A model generated the notes under the pieces. It searched no databases, was not told the origin of the DNA, and saw nothing but the letters and a program-made list of their open reading frames with translations. This document shows positions 36,763-44,571 of a stretch of 64,000 bases of DNA, piece by piece. Both the position numbers and the translations under genes were made by a program. Each line of letters starts with the position of its first letter. The first letter of the stretch is position 1. This DNA is from Pelistega sp. (lineage in GTDB: Bacteria > Pseudomonadota > Gammaproteobacteria > Burkholderiales > Burkholderiaceae_B): assembly GCA_030538255.1 (NCBI GenBank), contig JAUNUI010000010.1, positions 1 through 64,000 on the forward strand, read 5' to 3'.

Positions 36763-37068
36763 ATGATTTACTTAATCGTCGGTGGTGACTTTGATGCTTT
36801 GGGTGTGGGCATATACTCAACTAAGGTTATAGTGGGCAATGAAATTCTTGACCGCTCTGAAATCGTCGCAAATTTCCCAGTCAAACAGGAAATTGAAGAG
36901 AAGTTTAGCTACCCATCCGCTGCACTTGGCTTAGTAGCATTTGGCCCATTAGGTCTTTATCTTGGGTCTTTGAATAGCAAGATAAAGTCTAAGTATCATG
37001 TGGCTATTGTTTTTAAAGATGGTCGGCGTGCTATTGTGGAGAGTGATACGCCTCATTTGGATATTTGA
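36763..37068 (+). CDS. Small Gly-zipper membrane-segment protein, intact copy
   Basis: 101 residues with a strong RBS (GAGGAG) before the ATG. An N-terminal strand-rich part (MIYLIVGGDFDALGVGIYST) is followed by a Gly/Ala-rich hydrophobic segment (AALGLVAFGPLGLYLGSLNS, about 55-75) and a final VFKDGRRAIVE strand. A truncated duplicate lies at 34602-34706, and the 34844 gene has the same layout. Function unknown; small duplicated membrane proteins beside an ARH gene fit an immunity array. It is convergent with catR, only 22 bases away, with a GATACGC/GCGTATC hairpin (37045-37076) across the gap. Confidence 0.65.
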   Translation: MIYLIVGGDFDALGVGIYSTKVIVGNEILDRSEIVANFPVKQEIEEKFSYPSAALGLVAFGPLGLYLGSLNSKIKSKYHVAIVFKDGRRAIVESDTPHLDI

Positions 37069-37090
37069 TGCGTATCAACACATCAGCAAA

Positions 37091-38014
37091 CTACCCTCCC
37101 GTGTACCCCTCCAGCTGATTCTCCACATTAAATTCCGAATACAACTCAGTAATAATAGTGAGGAGTTTTTTCAATGGCTCAGACTCATCCATCTGGCGCA
37201 TGCTTAGAATAATCGGCGACACGGCATTGAGATCTTTAATTTCTCTAAACAGGATATCTTTGCGCAGCATGCCGTAGAGCGTATTGGGTACGATGCTAAT
37301 GCCTTCACCAGCAGCAACTAAGCCAAGGGCGACTTGTAGCTCACGAACCTCAATCAATTGCTGTGGCTTAATCGCATGGTCGGCGAATATACTCAAGACC
37401 TGATCAGCGAAGCTAGGTCGCGGATGCTTAGGAAAGATAATCAGCTTCTCATCCACTAAATCAATCAAGCTTAACGCTTCGGTGCTGTGTGCTAAGCGAT
37501 GATTTGGGGGAAAAGTGACCATTAGTTTTTCATGGCGTAAGACAATGCGACGCACCAAGGGGTCTTCCATACGTAAGCGCCCGAACCCTGCATCAATACG
37601 TCCTTCTTTTAAGGCGATGATTTGTTCCATGGTGGTCATTTCATGCAAGCTAATATTGACATTCGGATTGGCTTGGCGCCAACGATAAATCACTTGTGGC
37701 AATAAACCATACAAGGTTGAAGAGACAAAACCAATCGATAAATCATGCTCAACATGGCTGATGCGCTGAGTCATGGCTTTCAAGTCTGCAGCTTTGGCTA
37801 AGAGCTGTTGAGCATGAGCGTAGAAGAACTGGCCTGCCTCGGTCATCTTCAGAGGGCGTGTGCCGCGCTCAAATAAGGTTACACCTAGCTCTTCTTCAAG
37901 TTGTTGAATTTGTCGACTGAGCGGAGGTTGCGCGATAAACAGCTTTTCCGCAGCACGCGTGAAGCTTTGTTGTTCGGCAACGGCAATAAAATAGCGAAGA
38001 TGTCTTAGTTCCAT
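37091..38014 (-). CDS. catR: LysR-type regulator of catechol degradation (CatR/CatM/BenM type)
   Basis: 307 residues. N-terminal winged HTH (MELRHLRYFIAVAEQQSFTR, with QPPLSRQIQQLEEELG as recognition helix) and a C-terminal periplasmic-binding-like effector domain. The sequence and the divergent catB neighbour match CatR/CatM/BenM regulators that sense cis,cis-muconate. The intergenic region carries ATAC-N7-GTAT sites typical for these proteins. It presumably activates catBC (and perhaps catIJD) when muconate builds up. Confidence 0.9.
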   Translation of the reverse strand: MELRHLRYFIAVAEQQSFTRAAEKLFIAQPPLSRQIQQLEEELGVTLFERGTRPLKMTEAGQFFYAHAQQLLAKAADLKAMTQRISHVEHDLSIGFVSSTLYGLLPQVIYRWRQANPNVNISLHEMTTMEQIIALKEGRIDAGFGRLRMEDPLVRRIVLRHEKLMVTFPPNHRLAHSTEALSLIDLVDEKLIIFPKHPRPSFADQVLSIFADHAIKPQQLIEVRELQVALGLVAAGEGISIVPNTLYGMLRKDILFREIKDLNAVSPIILSMRQMDESEPLKKLLTIITELYSEFNVENQLEGYTGG

Positions 38015-38020
38015 GGCTCT

Positions 38021-38057
38021 ATACCTATTGGGTATTAAACAGATACTAAAAGGGTGT
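38021..38057. promoter_or_regulatory. Paired CatR (CatM/BenM-type) binding sites
   Basis: ATACCTATTGGGTAT (38021-38035) is a perfect ATAC-N7-GTAT dyad, the consensus for CatM/BenM. A second, one-mismatch site ATAC-TAAAAGG-GTGT lies at 38043-38057. Their centres are 22 bp apart, two helical turns, as for the recognition and activation sites of LysR regulators. Both lie between catR and catB. Confidence 0.8.
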
Positions 38058-38127
38058 TTGCATTCACAAATTAGCTAGGGTATCGTTAAGAGATTATTAA
38101 ATTACCCAATAAATATACTAAAAAGCT

Positions 38128-39237
38128 ATGATTAAGTCTATTGAAACACTATTAGTAGATATTCCTACGATTCGCCCTCATAAATTATCGGTGACAACGA
38201 TGCGTACGCAGACGCTGGTGCTCGTGCATATGGTATTTGAGGATGGTATTGAGAGCTGGGGCGAGGCAACAACCATTGGTGGTCTTAATTACGCTGAGGA
38301 AAGTCCTGCAGCCATTAAAACCAATATGGATACCTATATTACTCCTTTATTGCTGCAAGAACAGCCTAAAAATGTCGCCCAAGCGATGTTATTGCTTGAG
38401 TTGCATATTAAGGGCAATCGTTTTGCTAAGAGCGCAGTTGAAACCGCACTACTTGACGCGCAAGCGCAACGCCTTGGTGTACCGATTAGCGAGTTACTTG
38501 GTGGTGCGATCCATAGCGAACTGCCCGTTGCTTGGACTTTAGCCAGTGGTGATACCGTTAAGGATATCGCTGAGGCTGAGAAGATGATCAGTGATCGTCG
38601 CCACCGTATCTTCAAACTGAAAATCGGCTCGAATCCAGTGCAAGATGATGTTAAGCATGTCTTAGCGATTAAAAAGGCCTTAGGTGATGAAATTAGCGTA
38701 CGCGTTGATGTTAACCAAGCCTGGACGGAACTTGAAGCGATGCGCGGTATTCAGCAACTGCAAGATGGTGGTGTTGATCTTATCGAACAACCTGTTGCGG
38801 CGACGAACCGCAATGCGATGAAGCGTCTAACGGATCATTTCGCTGTGGCGATTATGGCTGATGAAGCCGTGCTTGGTCCAAATAATGCATTTGAGTTAGC
38901 CGCAGGTCATTACGCTGATGTATTTGCAATTAAAATTAATCAAGCTGCTGGTCTACGCAATGCAGCGTTAGTCGGTCAGATGGCTGCTGTCGCGGGTATT
39001 GATTTATACGGTGGTACGATGCTTGAAGGCTCTATCGGCACCTTGGCCTCAGCGCAAGTTTTTGCTACTTTCCCCAACCTTGCTTATGGCACAGAACTGT
39101 TCGGTCCACTCTTGTTGACCGATGAAATCATGGCTGAGCCATTGCAGTACCGTGATTTTATGTTGCAATTGCCACAAGCACCAGGTTTAGGTATTGCGGT
39201 CGATAAAGAGAAAGTCTACAAGTTACGTACTGCTTAA
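38128..39237 (+). CDS. catB: Muconate cycloisomerase
   Basis: 369 residues, enolase superfamily, muconate-lactonising subgroup. It converts cis,cis-muconate to muconolactone. Visible active-site elements are the KxK motif (FKLKIGS) supplying the base Lys, metal ligands in VRVDVNQAW, LIEQPV and MADEAV, and the second Lys region (AIKINQAAG). The N-terminus (IETLLVDIPTIRPHKLSVTT) is typical of CatB. First gene of the cat cluster, divergent from catR; catC begins 18 bases after its stop. Confidence 0.96.
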   Translation: MIKSIETLLVDIPTIRPHKLSVTTMRTQTLVLVHMVFEDGIESWGEATTIGGLNYAEESPAAIKTNMDTYITPLLLQEQPKNVAQAMLLLELHIKGNRFAKSAVETALLDAQAQRLGVPISELLGGAIHSELPVAWTLASGDTVKDIAEAEKMISDRRHRIFKLKIGSNPVQDDVKHVLAIKKALGDEISVRVDVNQAWTELEAMRGIQQLQDGGVDLIEQPVAATNRNAMKRLTDHFAVAIMADEAVLGPNNAFELAAGHYADVFAIKINQAAGLRNAALVGQMAAVAGIDLYGGTMLEGSIGTLASAQVFATFPNLAYGTELFGPLLLTDEIMAEPLQYRDFMLQLPQAPGLGIAVDKEKVYKLRTA

Positions 39238-39255
39238 ATTATTAGGAGTTATATT

Positions 39256-39546
39256 ATGTTGTTTCACGTTCGTATGGATGTCAATATTCCATTGTCTATG
39301 CCTAAAGAGCAGGCTGATAAAATCAAGGCTGATGAGAAGGCCTATTTCCAAACTCTGCAGAAGAGTGGTCAATGGCGTCATATTTGGCGTATCGTTGGTC
39401 AATACTCGAACATCAGTATCTTCGATGTGGAGAGCTGTGAGAAATTGCATGAGTTACTTGGTCAATTGCCATTGTTCCCATACATGGATATTGAAGTGAT
39501 GCCATTGTGCCGTCACCCGTCTTCAATGCACGAAGACGATCGCTAA
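39256..39546 (+). CDS. catC: Muconolactone delta-isomerase
   Basis: 96 residues, exactly the family size. MLFHVRMDVNIPLSMP at the start and WRIVGQYSNISIFDV in the centre match CatC, a decameric ferredoxin-like fold enzyme that converts muconolactone to 3-oxoadipate enol-lactone. AGGAG lies just upstream of the ATG. It is followed by ~250 bases with a weak hairpin, so catIJD may have its own promoter. Confidence 0.96.
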   Translation: MLFHVRMDVNIPLSMPKEQADKIKADEKAYFQTLQKSGQWRHIWRIVGQYSNISIFDVESCEKLHELLGQLPLFPYMDIEVMPLCRHPSSMHEDDR

Positions 39547-39664
39547 GCAGCTAATGCGAGCGAGTGTCTCATTAAGTCGTTAAGTCGAGTGAACAAGCAT
39601 CTTTATGCCAGTCATCAAGCAATTAATATGCTTGCTACCACGCAGACTAACACGATACTAAAAG

Positions 39665-39692
39665 ATGACCTTGGATTCGCATTCAAGGTCAT
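39665..39692 (+). terminator. Hairpin after catC
   Basis: ATGACCTTG (39665-39673) and CAAGGTCAT (39684-39692) form a 9-bp stem with a 10-base loop, followed by TTTCGCGTTTT. The T-tract is interrupted, so termination may be partial. Confidence 0.5.
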
Positions 39693-39800
39693 TTCGCGTT
39701 TTATAAATAAGTTTTTTGATTCTACTTGCACCTGAACATAGATTCAGATTGATACAGAAGTGCTAAAGAAATCATCTCACCGAATGGAAAAGGAAAACCC

Positions 39801-40472
39801 ATGATTGATAAATCAAGCTTGAGTATGCAGGAGGCAATCGCCAAGATTCACGACGGCGCAACCGTCCTGATTGGTGGTTTTGGGACAGCAGGTCAACCTG
39901 CTGAATTAATCGATGCCTTAATTGCCCATGGCGCTAAGGATCTTACTATCGTGAACAATAATGCGGGTAATGGCGATATTGGTTTAGCTGCTTTATTGAA
40001 AGCAGGGCAAGTCAAGAAAATCATTTGTTCATTCCCACGTCAAGCCGACTCGTATGTCTTTGACGAACTTTACCGCGCAGGTAAAGTTGAGTTAGAGTTG
40101 GTTCCTCAAGGTAATCTTGCAGCACGTATTCAAGCAGCGGGTGCTGGCTTAGGTGCGATTTTCACGCCTACAGGTTTTGGTACTTTATTAGCTGAAGGTA
40201 AGGAAACTCGCGAAATCTCAGGTAAGAACTATGTGCTTGAATATCCAATCTGTGCGGATTTTGCGCTGATTAAAGCGTTCAAAGGCGACCGTTGGGGTAA
40301 CTTGGTGTACAACAAAACGGCACGTAACTTCGGCCCGATTATGGCCACAGCAGCAGCCTGCACAATTGCTCAAGTAGAAGAAGTGGTTGAGTTAGGTCAG
40401 TTGGACCCTGAACATATTATTACACCAGGTATTTTTGTTAAACATGTTGTTGAATTGAAAAAGGGAGCCTAA
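39801..40472 (+). CDS. catI: 3-oxoadipate CoA-transferase subunit A
   Basis: 223 residues. Family I CoA-transferase alpha subunit: VLIGGFGTAGQPAELIDAL near the N-terminus and GTLLAEGKETREISGKNYVL further on. With CatJ it transfers CoA from succinyl-CoA to 3-oxoadipate. AAGGA lies six bases before ATG. catJ begins two bases after the stop. The pca names (pcaI) apply equally; cat names are used because the cluster serves the catechol branch. Confidence 0.93.
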   Translation: MIDKSSLSMQEAIAKIHDGATVLIGGFGTAGQPAELIDALIAHGAKDLTIVNNNAGNGDIGLAALLKAGQVKKIICSFPRQADSYVFDELYRAGKVELELVPQGNLAARIQAAGAGLGAIFTPTGFGTLLAEGKETREISGKNYVLEYPICADFALIKAFKGDRWGNLVYNKTARNFGPIMATAAACTIAQVEEVVELGQLDPEHIITPGIFVKHVVELKKGA

Positions 40473-40474
40473 TC

Positions 40475-41131
40475 ATGACTTACCAACGTTTAAATCGTGA
40501 GCAAATTGCCCAACGTGTTGCGCAAGATATCCCTGAAGGTTCATATGTTAACTTAGGTATCGGCTTGCCAACTAAGATTGCTAACTATCTTGATGCGGAT
40601 AAAGAAATTTTCCTTCATAGTGAGAATGGTTTATTAGGTATGGGCCCAGCGCCTGATGAGGCTAACCGTGATCCAGATCTGATTAATGCAGGCAAGGAAT
40701 TTGTGACCTTATTAACCGGTGGCGCTTACTTCCATCATGCGGATTCTTTCGCTATGATGCGTGGCGGTCACTTGGATATTTGTGTATTAGGCGCTTTCCA
40801 AGTCGCTCAGAATGGTGACTTAGCTAACTGGCATACTGGTGCCCCTGATGCAATTCCAGCGGTAGGTGGTGCGATGGATCTGGCTGTTGGTGCGAAGAAA
40901 GTATTCGTGACTATGGATCATGTGACCAAGAAAGGTGAGCCTAAATTAGTTCAAGCGTGTAACTATCCTGTAACTGGCCTGAACTGCGTTAGCCGTATCT
41001 ATACGGACTTGGCAGTTATCGATGTGACAGCACAAGGTTTTGTAGTGCTTGAAATGGTTGAAGGCTTGTCTTGGGAAGAGTTGCAATCACTCACCGGCGC
41101 GCCATTAATTGATGGTCGCGCTAAAGCATAA
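40475..41131 (+). CDS. catJ: 3-oxoadipate CoA-transferase subunit B
   Basis: 218 residues. The beta-subunit motif SENGLLGMGPAP supplies the catalytic Glu that forms the CoA thioester intermediate. The start follows catI by two bases, with the RBS (GGGAG) inside the end of catI, so subunits are made in balanced amounts. Full length and intact. Confidence 0.94.
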   Translation: MTYQRLNREQIAQRVAQDIPEGSYVNLGIGLPTKIANYLDADKEIFLHSENGLLGMGPAPDEANRDPDLINAGKEFVTLLTGGAYFHHADSFAMMRGGHLDICVLGAFQVAQNGDLANWHTGAPDAIPAVGGAMDLAVGAKKVFVTMDHVTKKGEPKLVQACNYPVTGLNCVSRIYTDLAVIDVTAQGFVVLEMVEGLSWEELQSLTGAPLIDGRAKA

Positions 41132-41152
41132 GAAAACATAAGGAAAAAGAAC

Positions 41153-41935
41153 ATGTTAGTGAAAACACAAGATGGTAATCGCTTGAATGCTCAGTCTTTC
41201 GGTGATGAAAGTGCTCAGGCGATCATTTTCTGTAACTCCTTGGGTACTGATTATCGTATGTGGCAGCCACAGATTGATGCCTTATCATCAAGCTACCGTG
41301 TGATTGCTTATGATACTCGTGGTCATGGTCAATCAAGTGCTGACGGACAGGGTTGGACTTTAGACAATCTAGGTCAAGATGTCATTGCTGTATTGGATTC
41401 TTTTGGAATTGATAAAGCAGTGTTCTGTGGTATTTCTATGGGTGGCTTAACGGGCCAATGGTTAGCCATCAACCGCGCGGACCGCTTTGAGCATATTGTG
41501 GTGTGTAACACAGCAGCTAAGATCGGTAACCAACAAGCCTGGCTTGAGCGCGCAGAATTAGTCCGTACTCAAGGTATGGATCCAGTCGCCGATAGCGCAG
41601 CATCGCGTTGGTTTACTGCTGAATATAGCGAGCAGAATGCCGATAAAGTCAATCCATTAATTGAGACATTGCGTGCTACTTCAGCAGAGGGCTATGCGAA
41701 GTGTTGTGAGGTTTTAGCCGTGGCTGATTTACGTGCTGAGTTAGTGAGCGCGAAAGTACCACTGACTTCTATTGGTGGCGAGTTCGACCCGGTGACCACT
41801 ATAGCGGATGCACAATGGATTGCTGAACAAGTCGCTGGCGCTAAATTAGTCAGCGTTCCTGCTTCGCATATCAGTAATATTGAGGCTGAAGCACAGTTTA
41901 CTGCGGCGATTACAGCGGTTTTACAACAAAGCTAA
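41153..41935 (+). CDS. catD: 3-oxoadipate enol-lactonase
   Basis: 260 residues, alpha/beta hydrolase. The nucleophile elbow is GISMGG near residue 95-100; the acid and His are expected near GGEFDPVT and ASHISN at the C-terminal side. It hydrolyses 3-oxoadipate enol-lactone made by CatC, giving the substrate of CatIJ. AAGGA precedes the ATG. Also called pcaD. The next pathway enzyme, the thiolase CatF/PcaF, is not in this window. Confidence 0.93.
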   Translation: MLVKTQDGNRLNAQSFGDESAQAIIFCNSLGTDYRMWQPQIDALSSSYRVIAYDTRGHGQSSADGQGWTLDNLGQDVIAVLDSFGIDKAVFCGISMGGLTGQWLAINRADRFEHIVVCNTAAKIGNQQAWLERAELVRTQGMDPVADSAASRWFTAEYSEQNADKVNPLIETLRATSAEGYAKCCEVLAVADLRAELVSAKVPLTSIGGEFDPVTTIADAQWIAEQVAGAKLVSVPASHISNIEAEAQFTAAITAVLQQS

Positions 41936-41959
41936 ACGCCTTGTATGTAGACATCAAAT

Positions 41960-42000
41960 AAGCCCTTAGTGATTTTTGATGAGAAATTCACTAAGGGCTT
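41960..42000 (+). terminator. Strong terminator after catD
   Basis: AAGCCCTTAGTGA (41960-41972) pairs with TCACTAAGGGCTT (41988-42000) in a perfect 13-bp stem, followed by TGTCTTT. It marks the end of the cat cluster. Confidence 0.82.
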
Positions 42001-42033
42001 TGTCTTTATAGGAAGGTCAAGCGATTTTGTAAG

Positions 42034-42126
42034 GCTAAAACTTCATAAGTGAAGGGATGCAGCGCCGATAGAGCAGCTCAGCCGATGCGCAAGAGCTAAA
42101 ACTTCATAAGTGAAGGGGTGTAGCGC
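42034..42126. repeat. 61-bp tandem duplication after catD
   Basis: GCTAAAACTTCATAAGTGAA with the following ~12 bases occurs at 42034-42065 and at 42095-42126, differing at two positions. The spacing is 61 bases. It lies between the convergent catD and DyP peroxidase genes, just past the cat terminator. Confidence 0.82.
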
Positions 42127-42197
42127 AAAATTGGTCGCCTCAAAACTTGCAGGCGCAACTAAGCTGACAAGAACAACTAAATTGGCAGGCGCATCTA

Positions 42198-43103
42198 TTA
42201 TGCACGTAAATTCTGTAAGCGCTCCACACTAGGTGCGTAGTAATAAGCCCCTGAGATTGCCGTAGTTAGATGCGTTAAGATTAAATCAATCTTGCCGTCA
42301 GTCTCACCGAACATGCTCAGAAGCTGGGCTTCGATATTGTGCAAGCGACTACAGTAGGCGACAAACATCAAGCCGTGTTCACCAGTGAGCTGACCATAGG
42401 GTAGACTGCGGCGTAGAATTTTTAAACTCACCTCATCTTCCTTAAGATCCGTGCGATGCAAATGCGAGTCCTCAGCACGGTCGTCTAACTCTTCATCGCT
42501 GTCTTTAGTTCGACCAATGCAAGTCTCTTGTTGTTTTAAGTCGCTATGTGACCATTTCTTCAGGTCATGACGATATTTCTGGAACAAGACGTAGCTACCA
42601 CCAGCATCATCTAAACCGTCCGCGATCACCGCGGCTGGTGCTCGGTCATCATCTTTAGGGTTTTCTGTACCATCAACAAAACCATCATAGCCTCGGTTCT
42701 CAATTAAGCGATAGCCATGGGTTTCGTGAGCAACTTGCCAGATGCCTTCAAAAGCCTCAACAACCGCCTGCGCAAGACCCATCGTGACATCTTGGCGTAG
42801 TGATTGAATATGGATCATTAAATCGTGCTGAGTTGCTGGTGCTAGCCCATTACCAAGAGGACTGAACGGTTTAAGCTCTTTAGCTTCGAGAGGGCGATTA
42901 AAGCTTTGCCATAGTTCTGAGCCAAAGCCTATGGTTAGACCGATTAAGGTTTCTGGGAATCGCGCTTGGAAAGATTGCGCTGCACGTAGACTCTTATGAC
43001 ACGCGTCTTGTAGTAAAGCGGCTTTATCCGCAATAAGATCGGCTTCAATAAACACACCTGATTTACAATCATCAGGTAAGATGGCGGATTGTGGGTGATT
43101 CAT
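42198..43103 (-). CDS. DyP-type heme peroxidase (YfeX-like)
   Basis: 301 residues. The GXXDG motif is present as GFVDGTENPKDDDRA (near 143), the catalytic Asp lying within it; the proximal heme His is expected in the RAEDSHLHRTD region. Such enzymes use peroxide to oxidise dyes, porphyrinogens or other substrates. Length and lack of a signal peptide match the cytosolic YfeX/class P type. AAGGA lies six bases before the ATG. Stands alone between the cat cluster and the sulfur operon. Confidence 0.92.
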   Translation of the reverse strand: MNHPQSAILPDDCKSGVFIEADLIADKAALLQDACHKSLRAAQSFQARFPETLIGLTIGFGSELWQSFNRPLEAKELKPFSPLGNGLAPATQHDLMIHIQSLRQDVTMGLAQAVVEAFEGIWQVAHETHGYRLIENRGYDGFVDGTENPKDDDRAPAAVIADGLDDAGGSYVLFQKYRHDLKKWSHSDLKQQETCIGRTKDSDEELDDRAEDSHLHRTDLKEDEVSLKILRRSLPYGQLTGEHGLMFVAYCSRLHNIEAQLLSMFGETDGKIDLILTHLTTAISGAYYYAPSVERLQNLRA

Positions 43104-43255
43104 TGATTATCCTTAAACTTTAAAATATAGTTATACTTGCATATATGATTCACTATTATAGCGCTGTTTATTGGGCCTCGACGTAAAACCGCGTCTTATA
43201 GGGTGGTGAGAGCCTCAATAACTAGGGCGCATAAGAGGCAGGAGTTAGCATAGAT

Positions 43256-43291
43256 TAAGCGCCCAACACACAAAAATGCATAGGGCGCTTA
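43256..43291 (-). terminator. Hairpin after the DUF2892 gene
   Basis: TAAGCGCCC (43256-43264) pairs with GGGCGCTTA (43283-43291). It lies 27 bases past the stop of the minus-strand DUF2892 gene. The T-tract is poor, so it may be a weak terminator. Confidence 0.5.
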
Positions 43292-43317
43292 AATAAGGAA
43301 GATCGCGATACTTCGGT

Positions 43318-43515
43318 TTATTGCTTTTTCAATGGGCAGCTAGAAAGACCGAAAATTTTATAGAGTGGGCACGAGCCGATAAGGCCAGTTACCAATGGGA
43401 TAACCCCAATCCAACCCCATGCGCCAATAGTTCCTGCTAGGGTTAAGCCAATCAGTAAAGCACCGACGAAGATACGAATAAGACGATCAATAGAGCCTAG
43501 GTTTGTTGTGAACAT
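43318..43515 (-). CDS. DUF2892 small membrane protein (YgaP-like tail)
   Basis: 65 residues from the ATG at 43515, set by AAGGA eight bases upstream. Starts TTNLGSIDRLIRIFVGALLI, the DUF2892 signature, with two hydrophobic segments and a C-terminal CPLYKIFGLSSCP cysteine motif. In E. coli YgaP a similar membrane region is fused to a rhodanese domain; here it is a separate gene 19 bases after a rhodanese gene of similar design. Probably involved in sulfane sulfur handling at the inner membrane. Confidence 0.85.
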   Translation of the reverse strand: MFTTNLGSIDRLIRIFVGALLIGLTLAGTIGAWGWIGVIPLVTGLIGSCPLYKIFGLSSCPLKKQ

Positions 43516-43534
43516 AGTATTTTCCTTGTTGAGA

Positions 43535-44056
43535 TTAAGAAGAGGTAGGGCGATTATTCCATGGCATGATGGCGAGCATTCTGGCCATCGCACATGTACC
43601 ACTGATGCCCGCAAAGAGTAAGCCAGCACCGACAAAGCCACTTAGCCAAAAGAAGTTAGGCGAGACGTAAAAACCGAGTAGAACACCAATTAAAATTAAA
43701 GTACCCGCGGCAATTTGCACTTGGCGCATAATTTCAATCGGTTGGGAAGCATCTTTACGTAGTTCAAGACCAGCTTTCTCCCAAGCTGAAATACCACCTT
43801 CTAAGATATACGCTTCGGTGCAGGCTTGACTTGCTGTGCCTAGTGAAGCTTGATTGGTCTGAGTACGCATACCCGAACCACAGGTAAAGATCACCACCTT
43901 ATCTTGCGCGACAGTCCCTTGTTTAAGTTGATCAACAGGTAGCGATTGAGCACCAGGAATATGTTGTCGTGCAAATTCAGCAGGGCTACGAATATCAACA
44001 ATCACTGCGCCTTGCTGAATAAGATTTTGTGCTTCTTGGGGGGTAATTTTCTTCAT
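43535..44056 (-). CDS. Membrane-anchored rhodanese (YgaP family)
   Basis: 173 residues. The N-terminal rhodanese domain (about 1-100) has active-site Cys59 in the loop TCGSGMRT, and the C-terminal part (about 110-170) has two hydrophobic segments of the DUF2892/YgaP type. It should move sulfane sulfur or persulfide at the membrane. It lies downstream of an ArsR regulator with two Cys residues and upstream of a DUF2892 gene, an arrangement like YgaV-YgaP. The same strand and short gaps point to one unit. Confidence 0.9.
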   Translation of the reverse strand: MKKITPQEAQNLIQQGAVIVDIRSPAEFARQHIPGAQSLPVDQLKQGTVAQDKVVIFTCGSGMRTQTNQASLGTASQACTEAYILEGGISAWEKAGLELRKDASQPIEIMRQVQIAAGTLILIGVLLGFYVSPNFFWLSGFVGAGLLFAGISGTCAMARMLAIMPWNNRPTSS

Positions 44057-44179
44057 AGCTTCAAAATTCTCAATTTAATATATATAAAACACAGTATATT
44101 TTTAGCAAAAATATAAGGCAAATCTTTAGTGAAATGTCTTGCTGATTAAGGGCAAAAATCTGTGCAAACGTATTTAAGG

Positions 44180-44488
44180 TTAAGGACAGAATATTTCTTT
44201 AAGAGTACTTAATACCTTGGCGACATTCTGATCCGCGATAAAGTAATACATATGCTGCGCATCTCTGCGCTTATCTACCAAACCCTCTTCACGCATCTTG
44301 GCAAGATGTTGTGATAAGGCTGATTGGCTTAAATCAATCTCTTCAAGTAATTGGCTCACGGTCATTTCGCCACGTTCAATGAGCAGACATAGCACGAGTA
44401 AGCGTGACTCATGTGCGAGTGCTCGTAAAAAGGCAGTGGCTTCTTTAGCGCCTTGAGCTAAGGCTTCAGAAAGTAATTGGTCTGACAT
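44180..44488 (-). CDS. ArsR-family regulator, BigR/YgaV/SqrR type
   Basis: 102 residues. Winged HTH of the ArsR family (EMTVSQLLEEIDLSQSALSQ). It has two cysteines, Cys34 in LLVLCLL and Cys101 at the C-terminus (IFCP), the positions used by BigR/SqrR/YgaV for a persulfide-induced disulfide. It probably represses the rhodanese genes and itself and is released by reactive sulfur. Palindromes upstream of its start are candidate operators. Metal sensing is unlikely because the CxC metal motif is lacking. Confidence 0.82.
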   Translation of the reverse strand: MSDQLLSEALAQGAKEATAFLRALAHESRLLVLCLLIERGEMTVSQLLEEIDLSQSALSQHLAKMREEGLVDKRRDAQHMYYFIADQNVAKVLSTLKEIFCP

Positions 44489-44517
44489 TTATATTAGGTC
44501 TGCTTAATTTAGGTTTA

Positions 44518-44539
44518 TCTAATATTAGAGTATTCTAAT
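44518..44539. promoter_or_regulatory. Candidate operator of the ArsR/BigR-like regulator
   Basis: Two overlapping palindromes, TCTAATATTAGA (44518-44529) and ATTAGAGTATTCTAAT (44524-44539), lie 30-51 bases upstream of the regulator's ATG. AT-rich dyads of this kind overlap promoters of BigR-type genes. Binding is inferred from position and symmetry. Confidence 0.5.
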
Positions 44540-44571
44540 CTTGAAGTCAAGAGGAGGGTTTAAGATGAATC

